From assembly GCF_014201095.1 (NCBI RefSeq), contig NZ_JACHDN010000001.1, positions 558,001 to 622,000 of the forward strand: 64,000 nt of DNA. Direction: 5' to 3'. The notes below the pieces were generated by a model, which saw nothing but the letters and a program-made list of their open reading frames with translations, did no database searches and was not told the DNA's origin. Positions 5,703 to 13,961 of the stretch are shown piece after piece. Within the stretch, counting starts at the first letter, position 1. Each line of letters opens with the position of its first letter. This DNA comes from Cellulomonas hominis (GTDB lineage Bacteria; Actinomycetota; Actinomycetes; Actinomycetales; Cellulomonadaceae). The translations under genes and the position numbers were made by a program.

Positions 5703-7895
5703 TCAGACGACGACGGCGGGCGGCTCGGCCACCGAGAAGTTGTGCCGGAACACGTCGTGCGGGTCGTACCGGCGCTTGAGGTCCCGTAGCCGCGCGAGCG
5801 TCGCGCCCGGCCACGCGTCCGCCAGCCGCTCGGGGCGCGGGTCGGTCTCGAAGGACACGTACAGCCCGTCGAAGTGCTCCGCCATCGCGTCCCAGAGCGC
5901 GTCGAGCCGCCGCCGGCTGCCGCCGAACGCCAGCACGCTGAAGTTCGCCGACCGGTGCGCGTACGCCGTCGCGTCGGCGGGCACGTCGTGCACCGCACCG
6001 CCGGCGGCCCGGATCTGGAAGAACGACGTCGCGCCGCTGCGGACCAGCCGGGCTGCGTCGGCCGCGAGCGCCGGCGTCAGGTGCTCGGCCATCGCGGTGC
6101 GGGTCACCGGCTCGCCCTCGGAGGTGTGCTGGACCTCGGGCGCCGTGACGACCGCGCTGTAGGGCAGCACCTGGACCTGCTGCTGGAGCAGCGGGGCGAT
6201 CCGGGCGAACGGCTGCAGCCGGGCGATGATCGTGTCCGGGTCGTCGGAGTCCACCATCGCCATCACCTGCGCCGCGACCAGCCCGCCGCGCGGAGGCCCC
6301 ATGATGAGGAACGCCGTGGTGTCCCGCGGCGCGGCCTCGACGGCGGCGCCCCAGTCGACGAGGAACTGCTCGGTGTCGGAGGCGTCGAACACCAGGTGCG
6401 CGAAGCCGACGTCGCCGACCTCGTCCACCTCGAACTCGAACGACGTGACGACGCCGAGGTTCGCCCCCGCCCCGCGCACGCCCCAGAACAGGTCGGGGTG
6501 CTCGGTGTCGCTCACCCGCACGACGGACCCGTCCGCCAGCACGACCTCGGCCGCGCGCAGGTGGTCCAGCGTCAGCCCGTGCTCCCGGACCAGGAAGCCG
6601 ATGCCACCCGCCGTCGCGAGCCCGCCGACACCGACACCCCCGGAGTCGCCCGAGGTCAGCGCCCAGCCCAGCGGCTGCAGGGCCTCGGCGACGTCGCCCC
6701 AGCGGGCGCCCGGCTCGATCCGCACGCGCCGGGTGGCGTGGTCGAGGACCTCGATCGCGCGCATCCGGGACAGGTCCAGCACGATGCCGCCGTCGTTGGT
6801 GGACCGGCCGCTGATGCCGTGGCCGCCGGACCGGATGGCGAGCGGCACGTCCTGGGACCGGGCGAACGCCAGCGCCTCGACGACCTCGGCGGTGCTCGTC
6901 GGCCGCAGGACCAGGCCCGGCCGGCCGCCACGCAGGTAGGTGGACCGCACGGCCGCGTACCCCGCGTCCCCCGGCTCGACCGCGGTGCTGGCGAGGGCGG
7001 CGGGGATGGCGTCGTAGTCGATGCCCGGGCGGCGGGCCGCGCGGACCGCGGCGCTGCGCACGGTGCCGACGACGGTGCCCCGGGCCGCGCGGGCGGCCGC
7101 GACGCGCTCGCGCACAGCAGGGACGACCTCGCCGGCGAACCGGGCCAGGGCGGCGTCGTCCGGCGGCTCGACGACGAGGGTGCCGACGCCGTGGTCGAGG
7201 ACGAGGGCGGCGAGGTCGTCGGCGCCGGGGAGGTGGTGGAGGACGAGGCCGCGGCGGACCTCGCGCGGGTCGCGGCCGGCGGCGGCGAGGGCGGTGTCGA
7301 GGACGCGCTGCTGGGCGGGGACGTGGGCGGGGGCGTCGGCGGCGCCGGAGAGCCACCAGCCGTCGGCGACGCGGGCGGCGAGCGCGAGGGCGCCGGCCGG
7401 GTCGCCCGGGTCCGCGCCCAGCCAGAGCGGCAGGTTGTGCGCCGGGGCCGGCCCGCGCTGCGCCCCGGGGACGCGGACGTGCCGGCCGTCGACCACCAGC
7501 GGCCGGGGGTCGGCGGCGTCCCACATCCCGCGCAGCACCTCGACGGCCTCCGCGAGCACGTCGACCGCCTCGTCGCCGTGCGCCGGGTCGGGCGACAGAC
7601 CGAGCGACAGCCGGCCGCCCGCGAGCTGGTCGAGGTTCGCGGCGGACCGGGCGAGCACCGCCGGGACGCGGTCCGCGAGGCCGAGGCCGCGCGTCGCGAG
7701 CCCGAGCCCGGTGGTGCCGGACGCGACGTGCGCGAGCACGGTCCACGGGTCGAGCGCCCCGTCGCCCGGCACGACCGCGAGGTCCAGCCCGGCCTGCTCG
7801 GCGTGGCGCGCGGCCCGCAGCGGGGCGCCGGGGTCGGCGGGGTCGGCCGGCAGCAGGACGCCGACCTGCAGCGGGTGCCCGAGGTCGCCGGTCAC
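5703..7895 (-). CDS. Fused LLM flavin oxidoreductase-like / covalent-FAD oxidase protein, 730 aa
   Basis: Residues 1-275 resemble luciferase-like (LLM/F420-type) monooxygenases (QVGVLLPAD, HAEQAGLDLAVVPGD, LAGGRLSLGL, ARVADGWWLSG). Residues about 315-500 are a PCMH-type FAD domain (RPTSTAEVVEALAFAR, then IRSGGHGISG with H359 as the likely 8-alpha-histidyl-FAD ligand, and SGGVGVGGLATAGGIGF). The C-terminus (RYDPHDVFRHNF) is the BBE motif of berberine-bridge-type oxidases. The cysteine needed for bicovalent FAD is absent. The GTG start at 7895 overlaps the upstream LLM gene stop (GTGA). No internal stop or frame change separates the halves, so the fusion looks genuine. The substrate is unknown. 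Confidence 0.82.
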   Translation of the reverse strand: MTGDLGHPLQVGVLLPADPADPGAPLRAARHAEQAGLDLAVVPGDGALDPWTVLAHVASGTTGLGLATRGLGLADRVPAVLARSAANLDQLAGGRLSLGLSPDPAHGDEAVDVLAEAVEVLRGMWDAADPRPLVVDGRHVRVPGAQRGPAPAHNLPLWLGADPGDPAGALALAARVADGWWLSGAADAPAHVPAQQRVLDTALAAAGRDPREVRRGLVLHHLPGADDLAALVLDHGVGTLVVEPPDDAALARFAGEVVPAVRERVAAARAARGTVVGTVRSAAVRAARRPGIDYDAIPAALASTAVEPGDAGYAAVRSTYLRGGRPGLVLRPTSTAEVVEALAFARSQDVPLAIRSGGHGISGRSTNDGGIVLDLSRMRAIEVLDHATRRVRIEPGARWGDVAEALQPLGWALTSGDSGGVGVGGLATAGGIGFLVREHGLTLDHLRAAEVVLADGSVVRVSDTEHPDLFWGVRGAGANLGVVTSFEFEVDEVGDVGFAHLVFDASDTEQFLVDWGAAVEAAPRDTTAFLIMGPPRGGLVAAQVMAMVDSDDPDTIIARLQPFARIAPLLQQQVQVLPYSAVVTAPEVQHTSEGEPVTRTAMAEHLTPALAADAARLVRSGATSFFQIRAAGGAVHDVPADATAYAHRSANFSVLAFGGSRRRLDALWDAMAEHFDGLYVSFETDPRPERLADAWPGATLARLRDLKRRYDPHDVFRHNFSVAEPPAVVV

Positions 7896-8830
7896 GCGCG
7901 GGCCGCCGGGGCCGGGACGGGCGCCGTGCCGCGGGTGCCGCGCTCGGCGGCGACGAGCTCCCGGACGGCCGGGGCGATCTCCTGGCCGACCGTCGCCAGC
8001 AGGGTCGGGTCGTCCCCGCCGACGATGAACGCGCTGATCCCGTGCTCGAGCGCGAGGACCGCGAGCTCCTCGACCCACTGCTGCGGCGGCCCGGAGAGCA
8101 GGTTCCCGGTCGGGCGCGGGGCGAGCTGCCCGCCGACGTTGAGCAGCCGGCGCACCGCGGTGGGCGCGCGGCCGGCCGCCTGCGCGGCGTCGTCGATGCG
8201 GGCGTTGGCGTCGTCGAGGTCCTGCAGGCTCTGCAGGTAGGACAGCGACGGGAGCCAGCCGTCGGCGAGCTCGCCCGTGAGCCGGAGCATCCGCGGCTTG
8301 TACGCGCCGACCCAGATGCCGACCGGGTGCGCCGGGGCCGGGCCGCGCTTCGCGCCGACCGCGGACCAGTGCTCGCCGGGCAGGTCGACGCGGGTGCGGT
8401 CGGTGGTGTCCCACAGCGCGCGGATGATGCCGATGGCCTCGCGCAGCGCGTCGACGCCCTGGCCGGGGGTCAGCCGCCGGCCGCCCATCGCCTCGATCGC
8501 GTCCCAGAACGCGCCGGAGCCGAGCCCGAGCTCGACCCGGCCGCCCGACAGCAGGTCCAGGCTGGCGACCGAGCGCGCGAGCACCGCGGGCGGGCGCAGC
8601 GGCAGGTTCGCCACGTTCGGCGCCAGGCGGATGCGCTCGGTGCGCGCGGCCACCCAGGACAGCAGCGTCCAGGTGTCGAGGAACCCCGGCTGGTACGGGT
8701 GGTCCTGGAACGTCGCGAGGTCGAGGCCGGCCTGCTCCGAGAGCTGCGCCAGCCCGACGACGCGCTCGGGGGCGGCGTTGGTCGGCGTGATGAAGGACCC
8801 GAACAGCAGATCGTGGCCGTAGTCGGACAT
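7892..8830 (-). CDS. LLM class flavin-dependent oxidoreductase, 312 aa
   Basis: Single-domain TIM-barrel oxidoreductase of the luciferase-like/F420-dependent family. Hallmarks visible: FGSFITPT at the N-terminus, QDHPYQPGFLDTWT, NVANLPLRPPAVLARSVASLDLLSGGRVELGLGSGAFW, and the C-terminal FIVGGDDP. Whether it uses FMN or F420 cannot be decided from sequence alone; the full-length barrel (about 310 residues) suggests it is active, unlike the more diverged LLM half of the fusion protein downstream. It is the first gene of a two-gene operon, preceded by a strong SD (GAGGGAGAGG), and divergent from a MarR regulator 96 bp away that probably controls it. Confidence 0.88.
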   Translation of the reverse strand: MSDYGHDLLFGSFITPTNAAPERVVGLAQLSEQAGLDLATFQDHPYQPGFLDTWTLLSWVAARTERIRLAPNVANLPLRPPAVLARSVASLDLLSGGRVELGLGSGAFWDAIEAMGGRRLTPGQGVDALREAIGIIRALWDTTDRTRVDLPGEHWSAVGAKRGPAPAHPVGIWVGAYKPRMLRLTGELADGWLPSLSYLQSLQDLDDANARIDDAAQAAGRAPTAVRRLLNVGGQLAPRPTGNLLSGPPQQWVEELAVLALEHGISAFIVGGDDPTLLATVGQEIAPAVRELVAAERGTRGTAPVPAPAARA

Positions 8831-8912
8831 GCGTGGCGCCTCTCCCTCGGTACCCGTCGGCAGGCCCGATCGTATGTGTTGCAGACGATTGGCTCAACCG
8901 CGGGTCGGCGCG

Positions 8913-8918
8913 TAGCAT
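8913..8918 (+). promoter_or_regulatory. Candidate -10 element of marR (8927)
   Basis: TAGCAT lies 8 nt before the ATG, again implying a nearly leaderless message. The whole 96-bp divergent spacer 8831-8926 must hold both promoters and any MarR operator; an imperfect TTG/CAA dyad around 8879-8896 is the best operator candidate, but weak. Confidence 0.4.
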
Positions 8919-8926
8919 TCCGGGAC

Positions 8927-9406
8927 ATGACCACCACGGACGCGCACCCGGCCTCCGACCTCGGCTGGTCGCTCGGCGTGCTCCTGCGGGCCTACGAGCG
9001 GGCGATGACCTCGGCGCTCGCGGACGTGCCGCACGAGTTCCGGGGGTTCCTCGTGCTGCGCGAGGTGGTCCGCGGCGCGCACCCCAGCCAGGCCGCGCTC
9101 GCCGCCAGCCTCGGCATCGACCGCACGGTCATGACGTACCTGCTCGACGACCTCGAGCGCGCGGGGCTGGTCAGCCGGCAGGTGGCCGAGGTCGACCGCC
9201 GGCAGCGCCGCGTCCTGCCGACCCCCGCCGCGGAGGCGCTGCTCGCCGAGCTCGAGCACCGCGTCGCCGTCGCGGAGGACGCGGTGTTCGGCGCGCTCGA
9301 CCCCGCCGACCGCCGCACGGTCGGCGTGCTGCTCCGCCGCGCGGCGTGCGAGTACCGCGACACGGGCGACCCGTGCGCGGTCGTGGAGCAGGCCCTGTCC
9401 CGCTGA
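8927..9406 (+). CDS. MarR-family transcriptional regulator, 159 aa
   Basis: Winged-helix dimeric repressor. The core reads FLVLREVVRGAHPSQAALAASLGIDRTVMTYLLDDLERAGLVSRQVAEVDRRQRRVLPTPAA, with the recognition helix (SQAALAASLGIDRTVMTYLL) and the wing (DRRQRR) in the expected places. Flanking helices supply dimerisation. It is divergent from the LLM/FAD-oxidase operon and is most simply its ligand-responsive repressor. No cysteine suggests redox sensing in the DNA-binding part; the two Cys residues are in the C-terminal helix. Confidence 0.85.
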   Translation: MTTTDAHPASDLGWSLGVLLRAYERAMTSALADVPHEFRGFLVLREVVRGAHPSQAALAASLGIDRTVMTYLLDDLERAGLVSRQVAEVDRRQRRVLPTPAAEALLAELEHRVAVAEDAVFGALDPADRRTVGVLLRRAACEYRDTGDPCAVVEQALSR

Positions 9407-9440
9407 CCCACCCGACCGGGCCCGGCCCACCGCCGAGCCG

Positions 9441-9911
9441 TCAGGCCTCGCGGGTGCAGGCCGCCAGGAGCAGGTCCGCCGCCTCGCGGATGCGCGCCAC
9501 CTCGGCCAGGTCCAGCCCGAGGCCCGCGACCATCGCCCCGGGGATCCCGACCGCCTGCTCGCGCACCGCCCGGCCGGCGTCGGTCAGCCGGATCGCGAGC
9601 GCCCGCTCGTCCACCCCGTCCCGGTCCCGCGTGACGAGCCCCATCGCCGCGAGGCGCCGCACGAGCGGGGACGTCGTGGCCGGCTCCAGGTGCAGCAGCC
9701 CGGCGAGGGCCTTGAGCGTGAGGTCGCCGTGCTGCCAGAGCGCGAGCATCGCGAGGTACTGCGGGTGGGTGAGCCCGAGCGGCTCGAGCAGCGGCCGGTA
9801 GAACGCGACGAGCGCGCGGGACGCCGCGGACACGGCGAGGCAGACCTGCGCCTCGACGGCGAGCGGGTCGGCGCCGGCCGGGTCGGCGGGGGCGTCCGGT
9901 GCGGCGGTCAC
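9441..9911 (-). CDS. OhrR-like MarR-family regulator, 156 aa
   Basis: Organic-hydroperoxide-type MarR repressor. The N-terminal helix carries the peroxidatic-type cysteine (C24, in AQVCLAVSAASRALVAFYRPLLEPLGLTHPQYLAML), followed by the winged helix (LKALAGLLHLEPATTSPLVRRLAAMGLV) and the wing (RDRDGVDERALAI). The Cys and the YRPLLxPLGLT-PQYL block are OhrR hallmarks. The usual target, an ohr peroxiredoxin gene, is not beside it: it is tail-to-tail with the other marR and divergent from a 67-residue unknown 70 bp away. GTG start. It probably senses oxidant and may act on distant or divergent targets. Confidence 0.8.
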   Translation of the reverse strand: MTAAPDAPADPAGADPLAVEAQVCLAVSAASRALVAFYRPLLEPLGLTHPQYLAMLALWQHGDLTLKALAGLLHLEPATTSPLVRRLAAMGLVTRDRDGVDERALAIRLTDAGRAVREQAVGIPGAMVAGLGLDLAEVARIREAADLLLAACTREA

Positions 9912-9981
9912 ACCCCGATGCTACCGAGGATTCGTGAGGGGCCATATGATGAGGGCACGAACCGATCGGGAGGACGGCGCG

Positions 9982-10185
9982 ATGGGCACCATCGGCAAGG
10001 CGGGCGACAGGCGCGAGGCGGCGCTGCTCAGCGTGTTCGGCCCCGCGCAGGTCGGGGACCCGCTGGCCCCCGACCGCGAGGTCGCCGAGGCCGACCGCGA
10101 GCGCGACCAGGCCCTGCGCACCGAGTTCGTGCGCGTCACCGGTCCGGACGGCCGGTCCTACCTGGTCGAGCGCCCGGTCGTCTGA
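9982..10185 (+). CDS. Hypothetical protein, 67 aa
   Basis: Small charged cytoplasmic protein, MGTIGKAGDRREAALLSVFG at the start and FVRVTGPDGRSYLVERPVV at the end, with an Asp/Glu/Arg-rich middle. The ATG at 9982 is chosen because GGGAGGA sits 7-13 nt upstream. Not recognised. It is divergent from the OhrR-like gene with 70 bp between the starts, so it may be that regulator's target. Confidence 0.6.
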   Translation: MGTIGKAGDRREAALLSVFGPAQVGDPLAPDREVAEADRERDQALRTEFVRVTGPDGRSYLVERPVV

Positions 10186-10204
10186 GGCCCCGCCCCGCGG
10201 GGCC
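10186..10204. terminator. Short GC hairpin between convergent genes
   Basis: GGCCCCG and CGGGGCC separated by five bases, directly at the stop codon of the small + strand gene and a few bases from the end of the - strand LVIVD gene. It could serve both directions. Weak, because the region is GC-rich throughout. Confidence 0.4.
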
Positions 10205-10210
10205 CCGCGC

Positions 10211-11446
10211 TCAGGAACCGTCGTACTGCAGGACGTACAGCCCCGCGTTGTAGTCGGTCACGTACGCGACGCCCTCGGCGTCCACGAACACGTCGAAGCT
10301 CTGGATCACCCGCGGCCGCCCCGGCCGGGTGTCGACCATCCGCTCCGGGGCCGGCGGCACCCAGCCGGCGACGAGCTCCGGCCGGTACGGGTCGCGCAGG
10401 TCGAAGGCCCGGACGCCGGCGTTCTGGTACGTCGCGAAGACGAGCTCCTCGCTCTGGAACGACCCCGGCCGGTTCTCGTGCAGGTTGTGCGGCCCGAAGT
10501 GCCCGCCCTTGGCGACGAAGTCGTCCTCGGCGGGCTGCGGGAAGGTCGCGATGCTCACCGGGTTGGCGGGGTTGCGGACGTCGAACACCCACGTGTGCTT
10601 GATGCCGTCGGCGGCGTTGTCGGCCACGCCCTCGTCGGCGACCAGCAGCAGGTTCCGGCCGGGCAGCGGCAGGGCGGTGTGCGTCCCACCCCCGAACGGG
10701 TCGGACCAGTTCCGCGCGGCGACCAGCGACGGCGCGGAGCGGTCGGACACGTCGAGGATCGTCAGGCCGCCGTCCCGCCAGGACGCGTACGCGGTGTCCC
10801 CGTGCACGATCGCGTGGTGAAGGGCGTACCGCCAGCGGCCGGTGTCCCACGTCGGGGTCTCCCCCGCCGCCTCGTGCATGCCGGGCAGCCACCAGCGCCC
10901 GGCGATCTGCGGCCGGGTCGGGTCCGCCAGGTCGATCGTCACCAGGACGTAGTCCGTGAAGCCGTCGAGCAGCGCCGACGCGTAGGCCCAGCGCCCGCCG
11001 GTGTACCAGAGCCGGTGCAGGCCGACGCCCTCGACCGGCATGAAGGCGATCTCCCGCGGCTCGGCGGGCGCCGAGATGTCGAACACCCGCAGGCCCGCGG
11101 CGTACCCGCGCGCCGCCTGCAGCGCCGGGGTGCCGATCGAGCGGGTGTAGTAGTCCGCCTCGGTCTGGAACTCGGTGTCCGCGAACAGGTCCTTGGCGTT
11201 GACGACCAGCAGCAGGTCGTCGGCGGTCTGCAGGTGCACGCTCCACGTCCCGGGCGGCGCCGCGACGAAGCCCACCGGCCGCGGGTCGCGGGGGTCGCGC
11301 ACGTCCAGCACCGAGAACCCGCCGGAGAACGCGTGCGCGACGTACGCGTGCCCGCGGTGCACCATCACCTGGCAGCCGTCGGGGCGGCCGCCCTGGTCAC
11401 TGTGCCCGAGGAACGTGAAGCCCTGCGCGAAGTCGGGGGTGGTCAC
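10211..11446 (-). CDS. LVIVD-repeat beta-propeller protein, 411 aa
   Basis: A protein built of repeated blades of the LVIVD type: strings such as GFSVLDVRDPRDPRPVGFV, GLRVFDISAPAEPREIAFM, VLVTIDLADPTRPQIAGRW, GLTILDVSDRSAPSLVAAR, TWVFDVRNPANPVSIATF and VRAFDLRDPYRPELVAGW recur about every 55-60 residues, predicting a propeller of six or seven blades. No signal peptide is visible, so it is probably cytoplasmic. It begins 10 nt after the sugar ABC permease stop, making it the last gene of that operon. That suggests a role in handling or sensing the imported compound, but no catalytic motif is evident. GTG start. Confidence 0.8.
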   Translation of the reverse strand: MTTPDFAQGFTFLGHSDQGGRPDGCQVMVHRGHAYVAHAFSGGFSVLDVRDPRDPRPVGFVAAPPGTWSVHLQTADDLLLVVNAKDLFADTEFQTEADYYTRSIGTPALQAARGYAAGLRVFDISAPAEPREIAFMPVEGVGLHRLWYTGGRWAYASALLDGFTDYVLVTIDLADPTRPQIAGRWWLPGMHEAAGETPTWDTGRWRYALHHAIVHGDTAYASWRDGGLTILDVSDRSAPSLVAARNWSDPFGGGTHTALPLPGRNLLLVADEGVADNAADGIKHTWVFDVRNPANPVSIATFPQPAEDDFVAKGGHFGPHNLHENRPGSFQSEELVFATYQNAGVRAFDLRDPYRPELVAGWVPPAPERMVDTRPGRPRVIQSFDVFVDAEGVAYVTDYNAGLYVLQYDGS

Positions 11447-11456
11447 GGGGCGCTCC

Positions 11457-12473
11457 TCAGCGGTCCTTGCGCAGGAACGCGAACGCGAGCGCGACGACGA
11501 ACACGCCGCCCTTCACGATGTCCTGCGCGTAGTACGGGACGTTCATCATGGTCAGGCCGTTGAGCAGGATGCCGATCAGCAGCGCGCCCAGCAGGGTCCC
11601 CACGACGCTCGGGCGCTTCTGCCCGAAGATCGCGTAGCCGACGTACGCGGCGGCCACGGCGTCCATGAGCATCGGGGCGCCGGCGGACACCTGGCCCGAG
11701 CCGATGCGGGCGGTCAGCACGATGCCGCCGACCGCCGCCAGCACGCCGCTGATGACGTACGCCAGCGTGATGAGCCGTCCGACCGGCAGGCCGAAGTGCC
11801 GGGCCGCCTCGACGTTCCCGCCGACCATCGCCATGTGCCGGCCGGTCGTGGTGCGGGTGAGGAACAGGTGCGACACCACGACCACGGCGAGCAGCAGCAG
11901 CACCGCGACCGGCACGCCCAGCACGTCGCCCTGCCCGATGGCGAGGAACGACGGCACGACGATGCCGGGCGCCGGCCCGTCGGGGGTCTGCACGCCCGGG
12001 TAGATCGAGAACCCGTTCGTGTACGTGAGCTGGACCCCGTTGACGACGAACAGCATCGCCAGGGTCGCCAGCAGGTCCGGCAGCCGCAGCTTCACGATGA
12101 GGAACGAGTTCACCAGCCCGACGATCGCCCCGAGCGCGAGCGGAACCAGCAGCGCGACCAGCAGCTCCTGCCGGTGGTAGACCATCGCCGCGGCGGCCCC
12201 GATCGTCGCCAGCGACGCCACCGAGCCGATCGACACGTCGAACCCGTTGACCACCAGCGAGAACGTCACGCCGAGCGCGAGGAACGCGGAGACCGACACC
12301 GAGCGGACGATGTCGATGAGGTTCTTGTAGGTGAGGAAGTTGTCGTTCACCAGGGAGAAGAACACGACCACGGCGACGATGACCAGCACCGCGGCGTACC
12401 GGTAGGCGAACGCGCGGGCGGCGCTGCCGGTGACGGCGCGGGCGGGCGCCTGCGGCTCGGCGGTGAGGGTCAC
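11457..12473 (-). CDS. Ribose/sugar-type ABC transporter permease, 338 aa
   Basis: BPD_transp_2 (RbsC-like) inner-membrane permease. About nine to ten hydrophobic segments; family motifs GFDVSIGSVASLATIGAA near residue 85-100, VGGNVEAARHFGLPVGRL (the EAA-like coupling loop) and GYAIFGQKRPSVVGTLLGALLIGILLNGLTMMNVP near the C-terminus. The GTG start at 12473 overlaps the ATPase stop (GTGA), so the subunits are translationally coupled. It pairs with the ATPase and lipoprotein genes upstream to form a full importer. The sugar cannot be named from sequence. Confidence 0.92.
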   Translation of the reverse strand: MTLTAEPQAPARAVTGSAARAFAYRYAAVLVIVAVVVFFSLVNDNFLTYKNLIDIVRSVSVSAFLALGVTFSLVVNGFDVSIGSVASLATIGAAAAMVYHRQELLVALLVPLALGAIVGLVNSFLIVKLRLPDLLATLAMLFVVNGVQLTYTNGFSIYPGVQTPDGPAPGIVVPSFLAIGQGDVLGVPVAVLLLLAVVVVSHLFLTRTTTGRHMAMVGGNVEAARHFGLPVGRLITLAYVISGVLAAVGGIVLTARIGSGQVSAGAPMLMDAVAAAYVGYAIFGQKRPSVVGTLLGALLIGILLNGLTMMNVPYYAQDIVKGGVFVVALAFAFLRKDR

Positions 12474-13957
12474 GGGATCTCGGCTTTCTCTGCGGCGAGC
12501 ATGAGGTCGACGGGCTCCAGCCCGTGCGCGGGACGGTCCAGGGCGACGCCGGACCGGTCCAGGACGACGATCCGGTCCGCGATGCGCAGGGCGTCGTCCG
12601 GCTCGGCGGTCAGGTACAGGACGCCGGCCCCGGCGTCGGCGGCGCGCTCGACGGCCCGGAACAGCGCCTCCTTCGCGGCGACGTCCACGCCCTTCATCGG
12701 CTCGTCGAGGACGAGCAGGCGGCGGGCCGCGCCGTCCCACTTGGCGACGGCCACCTTCTGCTGGTTGCCGCCCGACAGCCGGCGCACCAGGCGCTCCGGG
12801 GCCGGCGGCTGCACGTCGTAGTCGACGACCAGGCGGCGGGCGCGGGCGGCCTCGGCGCGGTGCCGGACCAGGCCGCGGAGCCGCAGCGACAGGTGGGTCT
12901 GCACGGTCTCGTCCAGCCACAGGCCGTCGCGGCGGCGCTCCTCGGGCACCAGGCCGACGCCGAGGCGCGCGGCCTGCTCGGGGCGGGACACCCGGACCTC
13001 CCGGCCGCCGACGCGGGCGCGGTACGGGCGCGCGAGGCCGAACAGCGTGCGGGCGAGGGTCGACTTGCCCGTGCCGAGCTGGCCGAACACCACGACCACC
13101 TCGCCCGCAGCGACGGAGAGGTCCAGCGGGCGCCGGCCGCGGCCGAGGTCGAGGCCGGTGACGGCGAGGGCGTGCTCGGGCACCCCGGGCTGCGCGGGCG
13201 CCGCGGCGCGCTCGGAGCGCCGCGTCCCGTGCGCGACCTCGCCGGTCATCGCGGCCACCACCTGCTCGGGCGTGGTCTGCGACGCCGGCGCGGCCAGCAC
13301 GGTCCGGCCGCCGCGCAGCACGGTGACGGTGTCCGCGAGCGCGAACACCTCGGCCAGGCGGTGCGAGATGAACACCAGCCCGATGCCGCGGTCCCGCAGC
13401 GCCCGGACGATCGCGTAGAACCGCTCCGTCTCCGGCACGTCGAAGGAGGACGTCGGCTCGTCCAGGACGACGAACCGCGCGTCCGACGCCACGGCCCGGA
13501 CCAGCGACAGCACCTGCTTCTCGAACAGCGACAGGTCCTGCACCAGGCGGTCGACGTCGAGGTCGACGCCGTACCGGGCGAGCAGCGCGCGCGCCTCCTC
13601 CCGGTTGGCCCGGGGCCGGAACCCGCGGGCACCCCGGGCGCGCAGCAGGCCGACCGTGAGGTTCTCGTGCACCGTCATCGACGCCACGAGGGCCCGGTCG
13701 ACCTCCTGCGACAGCAGGGCGACGCCTGCGCGGTTCGCGTCCCCCTGCCCCGCGAACCGCGCCGGCGCGCCGTCCAGCACCACGCGGCCGGCGGTCGGCC
13801 GCAGGACGCCGGTGGCCACGTGGACGAGGGTGCTCTTGCCCGCGCCGTTCACCCCGAGCAGGGCGTGCACCTGCCCGGGGCGGACGGCGAACGACACGTC
13901 GTGCAGGACCGGGCCGTCCCCGTAGTCGTGCGTGATGTCGACGAGCTCGAGCGGCAT
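12470..13957 (-). CDS. Sugar ABC transporter ATP-binding protein (RbsA-like), 495 aa
   Basis: Two fused nucleotide-binding domains. Domain 1 has Walker A GVNGAGKST and Walker B FVVLDEPTSSFD, but its signature reads LSLFEKQVLSL, without the glycine of the usual LSxG. Domain 2 has GQLGTGKST, a proper LSGGNQQK and LLVLDEPMKGVD. One degenerate composite site is common in this class. Located in the cytoplasm on the permease. Begins 4 nt after the binding-protein stop and overlaps the permease start. Length matches RbsA/MglA-type proteins (about 500 aa). Confidence 0.92.
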   Translation of the reverse strand: MPLELVDITHDYGDGPVLHDVSFAVRPGQVHALLGVNGAGKSTLVHVATGVLRPTAGRVVLDGAPARFAGQGDANRAGVALLSQEVDRALVASMTVHENLTVGLLRARGARGFRPRANREEARALLARYGVDLDVDRLVQDLSLFEKQVLSLVRAVASDARFVVLDEPTSSFDVPETERFYAIVRALRDRGIGLVFISHRLAEVFALADTVTVLRGGRTVLAAPASQTTPEQVVAAMTGEVAHGTRRSERAAAPAQPGVPEHALAVTGLDLGRGRRPLDLSVAAGEVVVVFGQLGTGKSTLARTLFGLARPYRARVGGREVRVSRPEQAARLGVGLVPEERRRDGLWLDETVQTHLSLRLRGLVRHRAEAARARRLVVDYDVQPPAPERLVRRLSGGNQQKVAVAKWDGAARRLLVLDEPMKGVDVAAKEALFRAVERAADAGAGVLYLTAEPDDALRIADRIVVLDRSGVALDRPAHGLEPVDLMLAAEKAEIP

Positions 13958-13961
13958 GGCG

